From the NCBI GenBank assembly GCA_963855995.1, contig OY979718.1:2317501-2381500 (forward strand): 64,000 nucleotides of DNA, read 5' to 3'. Of the stretch, positions 47,801 to 61,200 are shown piece by piece; position 1 is the stretch's first letter, and every line of letters begins with the position of its first letter. This stretch comes from Muricea muricata (taxonomy: Eukaryota > Cnidaria > Anthozoa > Malacalcyonacea > Plexauridae). The notes below the pieces were generated by a model. It saw only the letters and a program-made list of their open reading frames with translations. It was not told where the DNA came from and did not search any database. The translations under genes were made by a program, and so were the position numbers.

Positions 47801-50800
47801 ACGTAGTTTTCTGAGGTTATTATTTTCCGTAATAACCCAGTAACCGGTTATTATTTTCCGTAATAACCCAGTAACCGGTTATTATTTTTCGTAATAACCT
47901 TCAACCCCGCATTTCCGCCGGAAAACTCAAATTACGGGAAATTTAATTACGGGGAGGTTATTACGGGAAAATTAAAAAGTGACAAAGAACAAAAGAATAT
48001 GGTCTGATGAGTTTATAACTAATATTAAAAACTTATTATCGAACTTGAGAGACGTATGATTTGATTTACCGTACATAATAGAATCTAACAGAACCGTAAC
48101 TTGAGGGGGGGGGGGTGCGGAGGTTACATGTTCTGCCCTACTAATGTGATGTCTGAAATGAAGTCAACCTTTAATTAAAAAATTAATTTCAGAAGAAATT
48201 TCTTGGGCAGAACACAAATATATTAATATGCACGCGCACTCCACACTTAACGCTCTCGTTACTGCTAGTGATGGTACTATGTATAAGAAATAAAACAGAA
48301 TTGTTATTTAGTAGTTTCCAGATAACAAAGCTTACCATTTTCGCTTGACGGTAACCAACAATAGACGAAACAAGTGAAGAATCTCCATTGGAAAGCCAGT
48401 TAAAGTTCGAAGCATTAAAACTTTGATGAAAAAATTGGCCATACTTGGCATAGACTCTGCGAGGATTTGAGGGATGTTTGTAGGATAATCGATGATATCA
48501 TGAAGTCTACTAAGAAGTGCACCGCCAAATAAAACACCAAGAAATTTATTCACAATCTAATATCAACAAATAAGTATTAGGAAGACTTGAAACATAAACA
48601 AACATGATAAACGGTTCCATCTCACTGCTGCTTTTCAGACATGTGCTGTACAAGATATGCCCAAATTCTGGGATTCGGGTTAGGGTTATCCCAGACCCTC
48701 TCATTTCTTCGTGTAAAAGGATCGCGGGCTCGGGGAACGAGATTGCTCTGATGCATGAACTACATATTATCAGTATTTGATTGTTGTCGGAAGTGATTCT
48801 TTGATAAGAAGAACAATTACCTGGAATATGAAAAGCTTTCCAATACATGACACAGCAACGCCACTTCGAGATGAGATTCCTTCAACACGAGCAAGAAATG
48901 CCATTAGCTGTAAACGATATATAATAGTATTCAAAGTTAATTCATCCTTTTTCCATGTTGCATTGCTCACTCTTAACGCATACTACCATACTCTGCAACT
49001 TACATCTGGCAAAATTGAAAAGAAAATTTCCAGAACTATAGTTGCTAGGAATCCTTCAATAAATCCTTTGACAACATGTGGAAGACTGTTAACTATATAG
49101 AAAATATTTAGCTACTGTAAAATGTGCATGTAAGAGATTTTAAATGCGAAAATTGTTATATTATCTCATACACACTCAGTAAATGCACGTTATACGTAAA
49201 CTAAATCGTTACCTCCTTGAAGAAAAGAAAACTTTTTTTGCAAAGCTTGTAGTGAGACCATTGATGAAACAATCACAACAGGAATGCTCCAAAAGAATAC
49301 GAGGAAGAACAAACAAACACAAACAATGCCATATCGAATTGTCCTGAAATTGATTTTCTCACATTAAGTTTAGAATAAAAGTATATGACAACCTGGAGGC
49401 GCGCTGAATCGCTTAGTGGAATTTTGTAAAAAGTAAATGTTGCTGAATGACCGGCTTATATACAACTGTTCAGATGGCATTGAAATATTTGCAGTGCACC
49501 AGCTCAGTCCATTAGGGGGAGGCGGGGGGGGGGGTATATTCATATAATCGATATTCGATGAATTTCTTTTGCAATCAGTTGATCATCACTTGGAAACACA
49601 ACGGGAACAGCGTTTATATTGCAGCGTAGTTCGAAGCTTTGTGGGAGAGAATAGATGCCGCTCAGGTGTTTCAGTGCGTGTGTTTTTGTGCCAAAATCTT
49701 ACTTAATGAGCTTAACCGATGTGCTGATCTGAGCCAGATCTGAGCTCACAAAACAATAACTGCAGTATATCATCTGGATAAAAAGTATGAACGTCCACAA
49801 AACCCTCGGTACAAGAAAGTTTGAATTATTTTTAATTGCTACACAATTTTTGTACATATAGGCTGGTTTTTGAAGATTTTTGTTATTTCGCTGCATGATG
49901 AAGTATTTAACTTCGACTTGCCACATATCACTCAGTGCATTGGTAACTGTATGCGAGGTGTGCAGCTGCGAGCTTTGCGAGTTGCAAGCTGCAGGACGAA
50001 GTTCGAAAGGACTGGGTAGATTTAGGACTTGGTCTGATAACAACATGTGATTTACAGTTTGCAACGAACAACATACAACCTCAATACCTGTAATTTTTGA
50101 GTAAACCAATATTCTCCCAGATTATATCTGACGCTGCTGGAGCCTGTGTTGCAAATGACGTCACGGGAGAATTGCTCCAACAAGTTTGTAAGCCAATGCT
50201 GGTATCTTGAAGAGTTTTGAACGTGACTATGGCCGTTGGTAGGGAGGGATGACACTGTTGTTGTTCAGATGTCATTTCATCATGAAGATGCTGAATGAGG
50301 GAAATTCAAAAGTTGTTATTCATGGTAGTGATGTTTCGTACCTATTCATGCAGAAAAGGGCTTGTTAGAGTTTGGATCGAAAGGACTGGTAAACACTTGA
50401 AACAGTAAACAACATGAAAATTAAAATTTTGGCCAAATTAGATCAACATGATATACACACTAGATAACAGTTGTTTGAACTCAGCTATCAAGCTTTAATT
50501 AATATTATTATATGACAATGACGCCATTTTACCAAATAAGGTCACGAGAACACGAAAAATCTGAGAGCGGATTGCATGGTAAAAGCCGTATTTGCTCTCG
50601 TCTGTACCGGTTTTTCTGGTATAGACGAAGCAAAAATCCGACTTTTTGCAGTCAAAATGAAAAATGTAAAACTTGATTGACAGGTTTTGTATTTGTAATA
50701 TTTTATCGAATCAGATTAAAGAATGATGATGTCAGTGTAAACGGTTTTTCCTTATTTAGTGTGCAACTCGCAACTTGTTCTATTGTTGTTCTCATTTCAC

Positions 50801-53620
50801 TTGAAATAATTTGCCGTTTACAAGGCCACATACAGTAAGCAAATTGATTTAGTTTACAAAAGCTTTCAAAAAGCCGCGTGGAAATCGAGTACAAAATAGC
50901 CAGAACATCATGATCTGATGACATGATGGATGCATCCACGCCCAGAGCTCGACCAGCACTCATCTACAGACATGAAAACAAAAAAGGCCAAAACATTCGG
51001 GTAATTAGATGTTTAAACGCTTATCATCGTGATTGTATATATGCAATAATACCCGTGAAATAAAATAAAAACTTATGTACCTTTAGCCTGTTTTCGTAAA
51101 ATGTAATGGAATCATATTTAGTGCCAATAATAATAAACTTTTTGTGGCATGGTCTTTTTTTGCTGAGCTGAAACGTGGCCTACAGGAAAAAAAATCATTC
51201 TATAGAGACGAATGTTATGTCGATCATTATTGATGCCAAGAAAGTGACATCTTACCTGAGCATGTTCATAATTCCAAACCATATCATTGTGGGCTTCAAT
51301 TAAATCACTCCATCTTGGTACAGCTTTAAACACATGTACTGAGATAACCTAGATTCAATGTAAATGACTTGCTATTTATGAGGGAAGTTAAGTTTTAGGT
51401 GACTTTTTAGTTAATTAGGCAAATTATCAAATATCAGAACCAAAAAATATTGACTGTTCAATACAATTTTAACTTTATCGTCAGTCATGACAGTCATAGG
51501 AAGCATTCTTAGTCCTTTTTAATCAATGTCTATAGTACATTAATCGAGTTACATCCTACAGTGTTATAATGTACATGTACAGGTATATGAATGAATGATA
51601 ACATCACGTTTGCGAGTTTTCCTTTTAAGAAGTTCAAAATACAACATCTGACTGCCGACTATAGTTGAAATATCAGTTATTTAATACATGCTCTCAAGAA
51701 TTACCAGCTTATCGACTCACATTTTTCCAGAATAATTTTAGATTCATGTGCGGTTCGGTGATTTGTAGGACTCATCTCAGTAAGTCTGACAGTTTTTTAT
51801 AAGAATATTCGGGTCGCTATCAACCTATACTAACCGCCTTGTGAGTGGTTGGCTATAACAATGAACTATAGAAATTGCTTTTTAAAACAACAAATCACAA
51901 ACAATGATGACTTTTGGTATTTACCCGAATATTCCTTCGATATCCAACGGAGCGCAATCACCAATTGTGCGTCACAACTCACAACAAAACAATGTGATTT
52001 GTGAAGGTAGAACACAATATCGCTTGCAGCAAATTACTAACAAAAATGAATTACCTATTATAACTGTTACGACTCCGGCAAAGCGTGGCAGACTGGTAGT
52101 GCTAGTAAATACTCCTTATTAAAAAAGGAAAACTACAAAACGTGATGTTATAAAATGATTAGACTACAAAATGGTCACAAAATTTTGGCGAATTAGCTGT
52201 TAACCGAACTCATCCTTACTATAGTAACATGTTGTTTTCAAAAGAGGAGGTAAAGGATGCAAGAGATGTTGATATTTTACCTATGGCTATGCTGAATTTA
52301 TACCATTATTTATATTTCACAATATATGTGACACAAACCTTCCCTGGAAAAATATTTTTAAAGAACTCGCCAAGGTTTTGGTCATTTCGAAGCTAAAATA
52401 AAATACGACTGAATCAAAACCATTGTCATCCACAACAACATCAGTTCAGTCTGTACAAGATACAATAAATGTTTAAGGTTAATTAAAACAACCCACGGAC
52501 TCAATCCCGTGGTACTATCATGAAAAAATTCTGGACTGCCAATTCCATCGTCGCAGACATAGCTGCATGGTAGTATACGGATATTTTAATACTTTTTATT
52601 TCATGCTAATAACGGCACAATCTTTAACTGCATGTCCATCGTCCCCATCATGAATATAGTATAGCGAGTGGTCACACACGTATACAAATGCATTACTACA
52701 GTTCCAATTAAATTAATTCCAATGTACATTTGAACTCGTGTCATTTCGGACAATAGATAAAACATTTTGGTCCATGTATAGTTAGCACGACGTACCAGAC
52801 TCATCATACCAAACAAAGACAAACAATACACATGGAGTGTGGTTGCGGGGTGGATACCATCTAGCTCATTATCCAGTTTTTGGAGGGAAAACCTTAATTA
52901 GCTACAGGGAAGCTGAGAGATAATTGATATGCGATCTACGATTCACATCTAAGCACAATACAATATTCATATACTGAGTTTCCATAGTATTTTACTTACA
53001 TGTGCTGGTAAGTCCGTCACTAAAATACTGTGTTGTTCTTCATAACCTTTCCTCAGATGCTCCTGGCGATAGTGAGTAAATGTTTGCCATTCTCGATACA
53101 ACAGAAAGTAGATAATGAATGAGTAAACCCATACACCAAATACATGTGCCCAGTAAATATCTGATTTCAGTTCTATGTTTCCCATAGACAAACTGGACAA
53201 GCCTTCAAGTTTCGCTTTACCATGAATGTTTAGTGGAAGCAGAACCAATAAACCGTAAGGTAAAATAAGGAGGAAAAATTTTAAACATAAACGCACAAAT
53301 CGAAGATAAACAAATATGTCAATGCCAACGAGATGAAAAACTTCTTCATCACTTATTTTAAAACAAGGAATTAGCCACGAGAAGACAGAGTCGGAAAGAT
53401 GTAATCGTTTCCAAATTTGCACTTGGGTCTCCGAGAGTTCAGAAAGTAGTTTTGTCGTGTGAATTATAAAGTTAGACAGGTAAATATATTTGAAACGACG
53501 ACGAATAACGGAGAATGCAATAAATCCAATAAGGCCAATGAGTAAATTCACGATAAAAGCAGAAATAAATGAGTTGATACTGGGTGCCTGTGCTTCTTCA
53601 TTCGTACTTGTGTTCGACAT
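44883..53620 (-). CDS. TMEM63/OSCA (CSC1-like) channel protein, paralogue B (two exons unresolved)
   Basis: Exons, 5' to 3' on the minus strand: 53620-53000, (exon 2 not found), 51348-51256, (exon 4 uncertain, possibly starting at 50963), 50290-50088, 49343-49213, 49092-49004, 48907-48821, 48556-48336, 46958-46892, 46655-46474, 45602-45392, 45074-44883. The start is ATG at 53620 (MSNTSTNEEA); the open frame extends upstream only by a GTG. Exon lengths 93, 89, 87, 221, 67, 182 and 211 equal those of A exactly, with equal phases. Family marks are RFVRLCLKFFLLILPYG in TM1, the RT/WSIPVVIVSS helix and YSVLSPLVLIFVVMYF. Exons 2 and 4 encode the fast-changing cytosolic loop, so they may be too diverged to see, or lost. 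Convergent with A. Confidence 0.88.
46294..46387. repeat. Three imperfect tandem units of about 30 bases
   Basis: Each holds AGGTTAC(A/C)GGC...GACA(A/G)AACAT. Lies in TMEM63-B between exons 46474-46655 and 45392-45602. Confidence 0.75.
46959..48335 (-). other. TMEM63-B intron 9 (1.4 kb)
   Basis: Contains a G-run at 47041-47052, the palindromic array 47815-47900 and another G-run near 48105. No exon or coding element seen. Confidence 0.6.
47815..47960. repeat. Array of palindromic 31-base units
   Basis: GGTTATTATTTTCCGTAATA followed by ACCCAGTAACC occurs twice and then a third time in part. Each unit is itself a hairpin, GGTTATTA / TAATAACC. Related GGTTATTACGGGAAAATT text continues to about 47960. 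Confidence 0.88.
51803..51934. mobile_element. hAT-type MITE family Y, copy 3 (inverted)
   Basis: Element 51811-51926 starts GGGTCGCTATCAACC and ends GGTATTTACCC. GAATATTC flanks both sides. It is in opposite orientation to the other two copies and lies in the TMEM63-B interval where exon 2 should be. Confidence 0.85.
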
Positions 53621-54712
53621 TTTCTTTCCCTTTCTTTTCACTCGTCTATAACTTCTTCTTTGATTAGATTGTAGGCTGGATTACCTGAATCTGCGAACAG
53701 GTGGAACCATGTGTATCTACAGTTGTCAACAAACGTAAATTCGCGGGACGCTCGTTTTGCCTTCGATCACTGTTTACAACTGATATGTTTTGTAAAAAAT
53801 ATTGTGAATTTGAAAGCGTGCACATTCAACTGATTTCTATGATCTACCGGAGAAATACAGTTGTAATGAAACTGACTGCGATATTCAATAAAATTTCATC
53901 AATCAAAATATACGATAAAACAAAGCAGGTAACGTCTTGTTGCAATAATGATTAGCATAAAGTTGATTGAAATTGCAAATTATGTATAGAACACATGAAC
54001 ATATCAGATTTGATATTTCAATCAAAGGATGCGAACTCGTCCTTGATCTCCCTTCATCACCCTCACGTGGTGCACCCACAGCGTCAAGACGTGTCGAGAA
54101 TGTATTGAAATTTCGCGACTCCTGTGCACAATGTTCTCATCTGAGAGATCTTTACACATAGAGCACATATGAAAACCGCCGGATACGACACAGACAAGTA
54201 CGCCTTTTAAATGAAAACATGTTTTTAGCAGTTATCATGCATGGGGTTTCTGAACGCTATTCATCAATTGTAATACTAAGAAAACAACGGCAGACGACAT
54301 GCCATTTACAACACCTTCCCATGCACCAAACGTTTCCAATGAGATAATAATAAACTGCGGTCGCACACATTTTCAAGCTAAATTACAAAATAATTATAAA
54401 TAATATATTTATTTGTGTTTCACAAAAACAACGATTCACAAACAAGCTACAAGCCTATTGACATGACAAACTCTGACATGCAAACAAGAAACAAAACAAC
54501 GTTAATTTCACGCTTGTGTCGGACCGCGTAGTCCCCCAACAGGTCTCCCAGCTGAACGACATGCCCGAAAAGAGGTACAAGCTATGAAATGTGCATATCA
54601 CTGAGGCCCCTGCATATATTTTCAACTGACTATAATTACCACAGACACGCTCACAATGAGACAGCTTCAAGAGCGTAAACTGTGAAATGGAGGATGAATT
54701 ATTATTGTTTAT

Positions 54713-54966
54713 TTAAAGAGGGGTTACAGTCCGTAATGTAAACAAACGCGTTGTTTACATTTTGAAATTCTATATTCGTAAAATATGACTTACTAAATGA
54801 ATATCTGACACTTTTCTGGTTTGCTATGCTTATACATGAATGTAAACCAGAGTTTCAATTCAAAAAGAGTTCGACAAATGTGAAATTTGGACAATGTTTA
54901 CATTTGGTGGCCCCCCTTTGTTATGAGCAGAACCGATGCGCAGAACAAACTGTAACCCCTCTTTAA
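54713..54966. mobile_element. TTAA-flanked MITE (piggyBac- or Kolobok-like)
   Basis: Perfect inverted ends AGAGGGGTTACAGT and ACTGTAACCCCTCT, each flanked by TTAA (54713-54716 and 54963-54966). The element proper is 246 bases and non-coding. TTAA is the target duplicated by piggyBac and Kolobok transposons. Confidence 0.85.
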
Positions 54967-57774
54967 GTCCTAATATACTCAGGTATTACCTTTCTAGCAA
55001 GTAAATTTGTCGTCGTAAGTTTCCTATGTGTCCTCGATGCTGTTTCAATGAAATAATGCCGACTGTTCAGAAATGAAAATAAGCAATAACCCGTCATCCC
55101 TTGCGCGCTCACAGTTCACAGTTTACGCTTTTGAAAGGACAACCTGTATTGAATTAGCTGTATACATGCAAGGAACTATTATAATAATACATTTTCAAAG
55201 AATTTTACTGATTTTATATGGAGACAGTTCGTATGGTGCAACAACTGTGACAACTAGAATTGGCAGTCTGTGCGCAAATCCAATGATTGGAATGCAGCGC
55301 TGTACGAGGCCTCGATATTTTGAGGCGGAATTAAGAAAAAAAACGGTTGTGTAAATTAAAAGGTTCTCGCGTTCAGAAAATTTATATAACTGATACAAAA
55401 ATATATGCGGTAGTAAATATTTGAAAAATTATTAGTACATTAACTTTGTGGATATATATTCTAAATTCATTATGCACTATTATATTATAAACCGACATTG
55501 CTATTTTTAATACATTAACTTTGCGCACGGATATTCTAAATTCATTATGAATATTCTAAATACACATTTTAACTTATCGTTCCATAAGGATTTTTACGTC
55601 TCTCTAATAGATGTGGATAGTGTTGAGCATTTGGGAACAATGGAACTTCACTCAAACGTTTAAGAATCACAGCAGCTGTTGGGACTGACCATTTTCTTTT
55701 GTGAACATTCTTCTTTCTAGATTCGTGAGAAAAATTCCATTGGTACTGCAGCAAAGTAGTGTAATTGCTAAGTAATTAAGTTCTGCACATATATACTTTA
55801 AATCTTTTACCAACGATTTAATATTACTTTCAATACAAAATTTAATTTTAGTATAAACAACGTGTTACATACGTCTTTAACAGTTAAATTTATTTTCAAA
55901 CTGAGTTAAATGCTTTTACATTTTAAATACCTTTTTATGATTTTCGACAATTTTATATGCCGTTTTATGTCATGAGAACGTACATGCATGTATTAGGATA
56001 AAATTAACTAGGTTATATGGCTTAGACTGATCATAGATACATTGAAACTATTCATTTTGATTTCAATTTAACAACCAAACACTATTGTGTTTATGCTCAT
56101 CATATATTTTAAAGTGCCACCGAAACGAAAAAATCGCTGATCCAATTTTAAACGTCATCGGATCTACTCATGAATAATAAATTACAAAATGGTAAATGTC
56201 CCAATCGGTAAATAACAAACAGGGCTCTTTCAAACTTAGCATGAGTATAGCAATTTGGCAGCAAAACACCACTATTCCTATTGTTTGGATCGGTAACATG
56301 GACATGGCACATTGCATACTTTGAAAGCCTAAATATCTCGAAAACGAAAAAAGATAGTAATATACTGATAAGGTTATCTGGAAATTGCAGATGTTGCGTT
56401 TAAAACTCAATTATCAACTTTTTTTTACGTTAAAAAATTTTCACTCACAACATCATTATTCAGGAAGGTGAAATATGCCTGAAAGAGAAATCCTGTAAAG
56501 AAAACTTTTGAAGAAATTTTCCAACAAAACTTATCTTATAATGCTAAGTGGCAAAGAATGCCACTATATTATGTTTTGTCCATGGAAAATTCATGTTGTC
56601 TTACTATTTCTCTGAAATTTACGTATTATGGTGAGAGACTGCAGTCGGAACTTGTATGAACAACTTGCTGCATGTATTTAAATTAAACTTGTGAATGATA
56701 ATATTTATATTTGGTCCAGTAACCTCCTTACCTCTTATAAAAAATCATTCAGAGCCTTTGCCTGAGCATAAAAAAGTAATTGCACAAAAAAGTAATTGCA
56801 CACTATATCAGCTAAACTCCAAATCTTCTGATTAATGTCGATATTAAATTTTAAAAAAACACGCTTTGTTAAACCAAGTTAAATTACTGCACACAAATGA
56901 AGCAACCACTATTAATGCCTATGAACACCTATATAGGTACAGTAATGAACTGTATGTGTAATAAAGTTTTATTGCATTTAATTCCAATTATTACTGTTTA
57001 GTATTATTAATGACAGTATATATATTTATGTGGATGAAAACATATGAATTGTAATATAATGTATATACCTGTACCATATATCTTAAATTATAAATATTTG
57101 TATTTAAATATTACAATGATTAGCGTGATTAGTATTATATGTTAGTTGTATATAAAAATATATGATAAATAACATTATTTAATATATATATAGGCATATC
57201 ATATAGTCAGCCTGAGGATAATATATTAGTAAATACGAAAAACGAGTTTTGACCTTGTGTATATCTGAATAGTGCAACCTTTAAAATTTAATTATAACCG
57301 GCTCAGAAGATTAAGATGGAATCAAGAAAGAGTTGAGAAAAAATCATCAATCGAAACATATTGGGGTATACTCTGCTTTTCATAATTAAAAAGTTTTCGA
57401 AAAACCGATGATTATTGCTGGTTATTTCCATCAATTAAAATATTTCTTTCTTTTTAACATCTTGATCTTCTTACAGGTCATCTATGCTACAGTGTAGGAC
57501 AGTGCAAAATGGTGAAATAACACTGAATATATAAATAAAATGTTCATTCTGCACGCATTTTCCACGTTGATAACAATACTGGACTAAAGGCCCGTGTCGT
57601 CAACAGACTCTGCACGTAGATCACTAAAAACAAACATGATGGAAATTGTATAATGATGTCACGCGTTCAGGCAGGTGAATGCATATGAATAGTGTGACAA
57701 TAAAATCAATCAAAATGAAAAACAATTCATTTTTCAAACAAAATGCATTCATTTTACATCAGACAAACACTCTT

Positions 57775-58022
57775 CTAGAAATAGTTTACATACCAACTTG
57801 CTCCCACCAGCCATGTTTTAATACAAACTACTCTATACATGCATAAACCCTAAATGTGTATAATTGGTCTTGATCACTTTACTTTAGTAACATTTTATCT
57901 AGAAATAGTTTACATACCAACTTGCTCCCACCAGCCATGTTTTAATACAAACTACTCTATACATGCATAAACTTTAAATGTGTATAATTGGTCTTGATCA
58001 CTTTACTTTAGTAACATTTTAT
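57775..58022. repeat. Exact-length tandem duplication, 2 x 124 bases
   Basis: Units start CTAGAAATAGTTTACATACC at 57775 and 57899 and differ at only a few bases (CCCTAAATG against CTTTAAATG). The right unit ends in CTAG, so the break lies at a short CTAG repeat. Recent by its identity. Confidence 0.93.
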
Positions 58023-58252
58023 CTAGTGCATAAAACTACATAACCCACTGGTGATACATGTGCTAAAATATGCTAATACAGGAAAATAAACTCCAGACAA
58101 ATATTACATCCTATAATGCTCCTCATGAGAGGTGCCGTTTCATCTACGTATAATAATTATGTACTGTATAGAGCTTATAACTAATACACAGGCCTAATAA
58201 AGAAACCCTTCATACAGTGGGGAAACGAAAAAGATTTTCTGGTTAGTACGAA

Positions 58253-61200
58253 TTACATAGGTGTTTCATTCGAACTGTCTGCTTCAACTAACTTTGTGGT
58301 TTCTTGATCCTTGGCACCAGAACTTCCTTGGATATCTGCCTTGCCGTCATTTACTCCATTCGCGGCAGATGGATCATCCGTGCTCAACAGAAAGAGACCG
58401 GGAACAGTAGATGTAGCGATGAAACAGTTATGGGCAGCCTGTGGCGAACAATGCAAATTAGTTAGTAGATGCAGAAAGGTGTGCAAAGTACTGAAAATTA
58501 AAACCGTTTGTATGTATTTTAATCCCCCCCATTTTTTTGCTATGTGACTCTTTTTTACTAAGTTAGTGTTAAATACCGAGAAGGGAGGATGTATGCTATA
58601 TACAACCCCCGAGGACACGCAGCGTCCGAGGGCTGTATATGACATACCTCCCGACTTTCGAGGTATTTAATTAACTTAATTTATTTTTGAAGAGGTTTTC
58701 TAACAGAGTCTTTTGACTTTAAACAATTTAAGTCGAGATTCGTCGAGATTTTTCCACAACTTTGATCTAATTATTTATTCAAGGTAAATTATATACAACC
58801 CGCGGTACATCAAAGAAAACCGACTCAAAAATAAATTAATCATAAATAATGCTCCTTGAGAAAACATACATCACAAATACAAGATATTTCAATAGCAATG
58901 TTAGACAGGTTATTGTAATTTTAGGTGTAAGCGGTGCAGCGAGCTTTCGACTAGAGCTGAGCCAATACAAGGAACAAACCTTCCTTAACATTTTAGAAGA
59001 AGAAATAAATTTAAGGCTCTTTGATACTACTCTTTATGTTTTCCCACTTGTACCTGCAGAAATTCCTCATCAGCTTCCTCCTGTGCTTCCTCTTCATCTT
59101 CCTCAGATTTTTCTTCTTGTTTAGGACTATCCAGCTGCATAGGCTTAGACACACGTTCAAAATACATCATAATCACGATCTTGAAGATAATTGTGAAGAC
59201 AAGTGGTGGTACAGATAATGGCGCGACAATTGGATTGTCTTTCAAACCAAACACACCAATCATCAAAATTTGGAAAACTATAATGGCCAACAGCATCCTA
59301 TAAAAAGGAAACAGTAGATACAAAATTACCGTTTCATACTTTTCTTATTAGAGATGAATGGGAAATTTATACAAACTCACTGATTAATAATAAAAGTAAT
59401 AGACTTTTTATTTTTTAGCAGCATTAATTTACCATAGTTTAATCAAATGCCAATTAGTCAGACCTCGACAAGTAGTTTAAATACAGAGTTAATCTAGGCT
59501 GACCATAAACAGATGGATAACCGTGTACAATCCCATCTGCGAAACATAATAAAAGAGGTGGGAACGTGCTTATCAAGGACAGCGGTGAAGATAAACTTTT
59601 TTAACGTCAGTTGGTTCTAGTAATGTGCATGAAAAATAGCTATAAAAACTAATATGATACATGTGCAAGCGTTAAGTACAAGAACACACATGAAAAGATT
59701 TAGTTGTGCATCAACCCACCTGTTGAAAACCTTGGGCCACATTCTACCGCCTGAGTTGAACGGAGGTCGCATAACATAAACCATGTTGTAGAAATGAACG
59801 ATATAACCAAATCCAAAGTAAAACATAACAAATGGCACAACATATGGAGCTTGGATACAGTAAGAGACGCCAATCACGAATATATACAGATCATTGGGAA
59901 ACTTAAAGAATGAAGAAAATCAATTTTTCGATGCTAATTTGATTGCTGTATATACTCGCTTACGTTGGACATGGATGTTATTGATATAATTTGCACACAT
60001 TGAAAGAATTATGCCATTAGGCGTTTAATCTTGATTATGAAAGCTTTTAACCCCCAAGGAATGAAAAAAGGAAAACAAGGCAAATGTTTTTGTGGGAGAG
60101 GTGGGTGTAGATGTGAAGTACTCTCATAATAAAAGCTATTACATAGCTTTATTAGTGTTATCATAGACTCATAAACATGCATGGTGTATATGTGACCGCT
60201 AGGAGACTGAAGGACTTTGGGGTTACAAACCCCGTCCTGCAATGTTAGAGGGGTTACAATAATTTCTTGTACTAAACTACTATATTACAATGTCTTTCTC
60301 TAATGTCCTTTCTACTGAGTTGTATCGTCTTTAATCATGCATATCCATATGAAAATTATATAACCTAGCAGGGTATATATATATGGCTGCTAGGGGCCTT
60401 AGGGGTTACAATCCCCTATTAGGCAATGTTAGAGAGGTTACTATCTTCCGTAACGTTAACCTGTCCAAAGGAGTTTGGTGGAATGTCCTGTTATTCTGGC
60501 GAGGTGGGTAGGTGGGAAAATGTTTATAAGCAGCTTTCGCGCTACCTATCTCTCTAAATGTTAGGACAAAGAAATACTTAACACGCATACATCACCAGCT
60601 TATGTCTTGCAAGGTTATTTTTATTGGTTATCCAATGGCAACAAAATATAATATGAAAAAGCAACTTCAGTTAACAACCTACCATAACGCCATAGTTTGG
60701 AGAAGGTGGAGTCCAAATGTTTTTCAATTCCCTGGGAGTCTTGGCCAACCTAGGTTTTAAATGACATTATTTTATTTCAAATTATAACTTAGTTTCTAGT
60801 TTTCTTCCTTTACAACTATTCTCTTCGCTTTACCATTTTTTCTTTATATGGATGACAATCAGAGGTCCAATACGAAGTAAACGTAAGGCATGCCCCATCA
60901 AAGATTGCAACATCGCAAAGTTAGTGAAGAACAACGCCATGGCCGGAAGAGATTCAGCTAACAGTTTTGGTAATGATCCTACATCATCAAGAACATCCGC
61001 GATCTGATTCAAAAACGCACCAGCCAAAACCAGGATCAAAAATTTGTTGACAATCTATAAAAGATGATTTAAAGCATTTAGCTTACTCTCTAACAACCAC
61101 AATCGATTGCGTGCTGCTATCCAGTTATCTTCAAACGTCCTACATTTCTTTATGTTCAACGCATTTTTATAATCATTTTCCTGAAGAAAAATCATCTACA

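Larger units (their letters stand above)
53621..58252. other. Intergenic, TMEM63-B start to TMEM63-C end (4.6 kb)
   Basis: No exon recognised on either strand. AT-rich, with stops in all frames. It holds the MITE at 54713-54966 and the tandem duplication 57775-58022. The promoter of B must lie at its left end. Confidence 0.55.

Noticed and set aside
50703-50963. Whole 86-codon ORF starting MSAGRALGVDASIM as exon 4 of TMEM63-B
   Set aside because: The acceptor fits, but every good donor inside it leaves phase 1 while exon 5 starts in phase 0, and it does not align with exon 4 of A or C. Kept only as uncertain.
51904-52122. 72-codon plus-strand ORF as a gene
   Set aside because: It begins inside the family Y MITE, resembles nothing and lies antisense in a TMEM63-B intron.
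52601-52893. Open frame reading FSLQKLDNELDGIHPATTLH as exon 2 of TMEM63-B
   Set aside because: It has faint likeness to exon 2-3 of paralogue A, but the only acceptor gives the wrong phase and a stop, and similarity ends after about 20 residues.
55073-55354. 93-codon plus-strand ORF in the intergenic region
   Set aside because: No family resemblance, no splice or promoter context, and composition like its surroundings.
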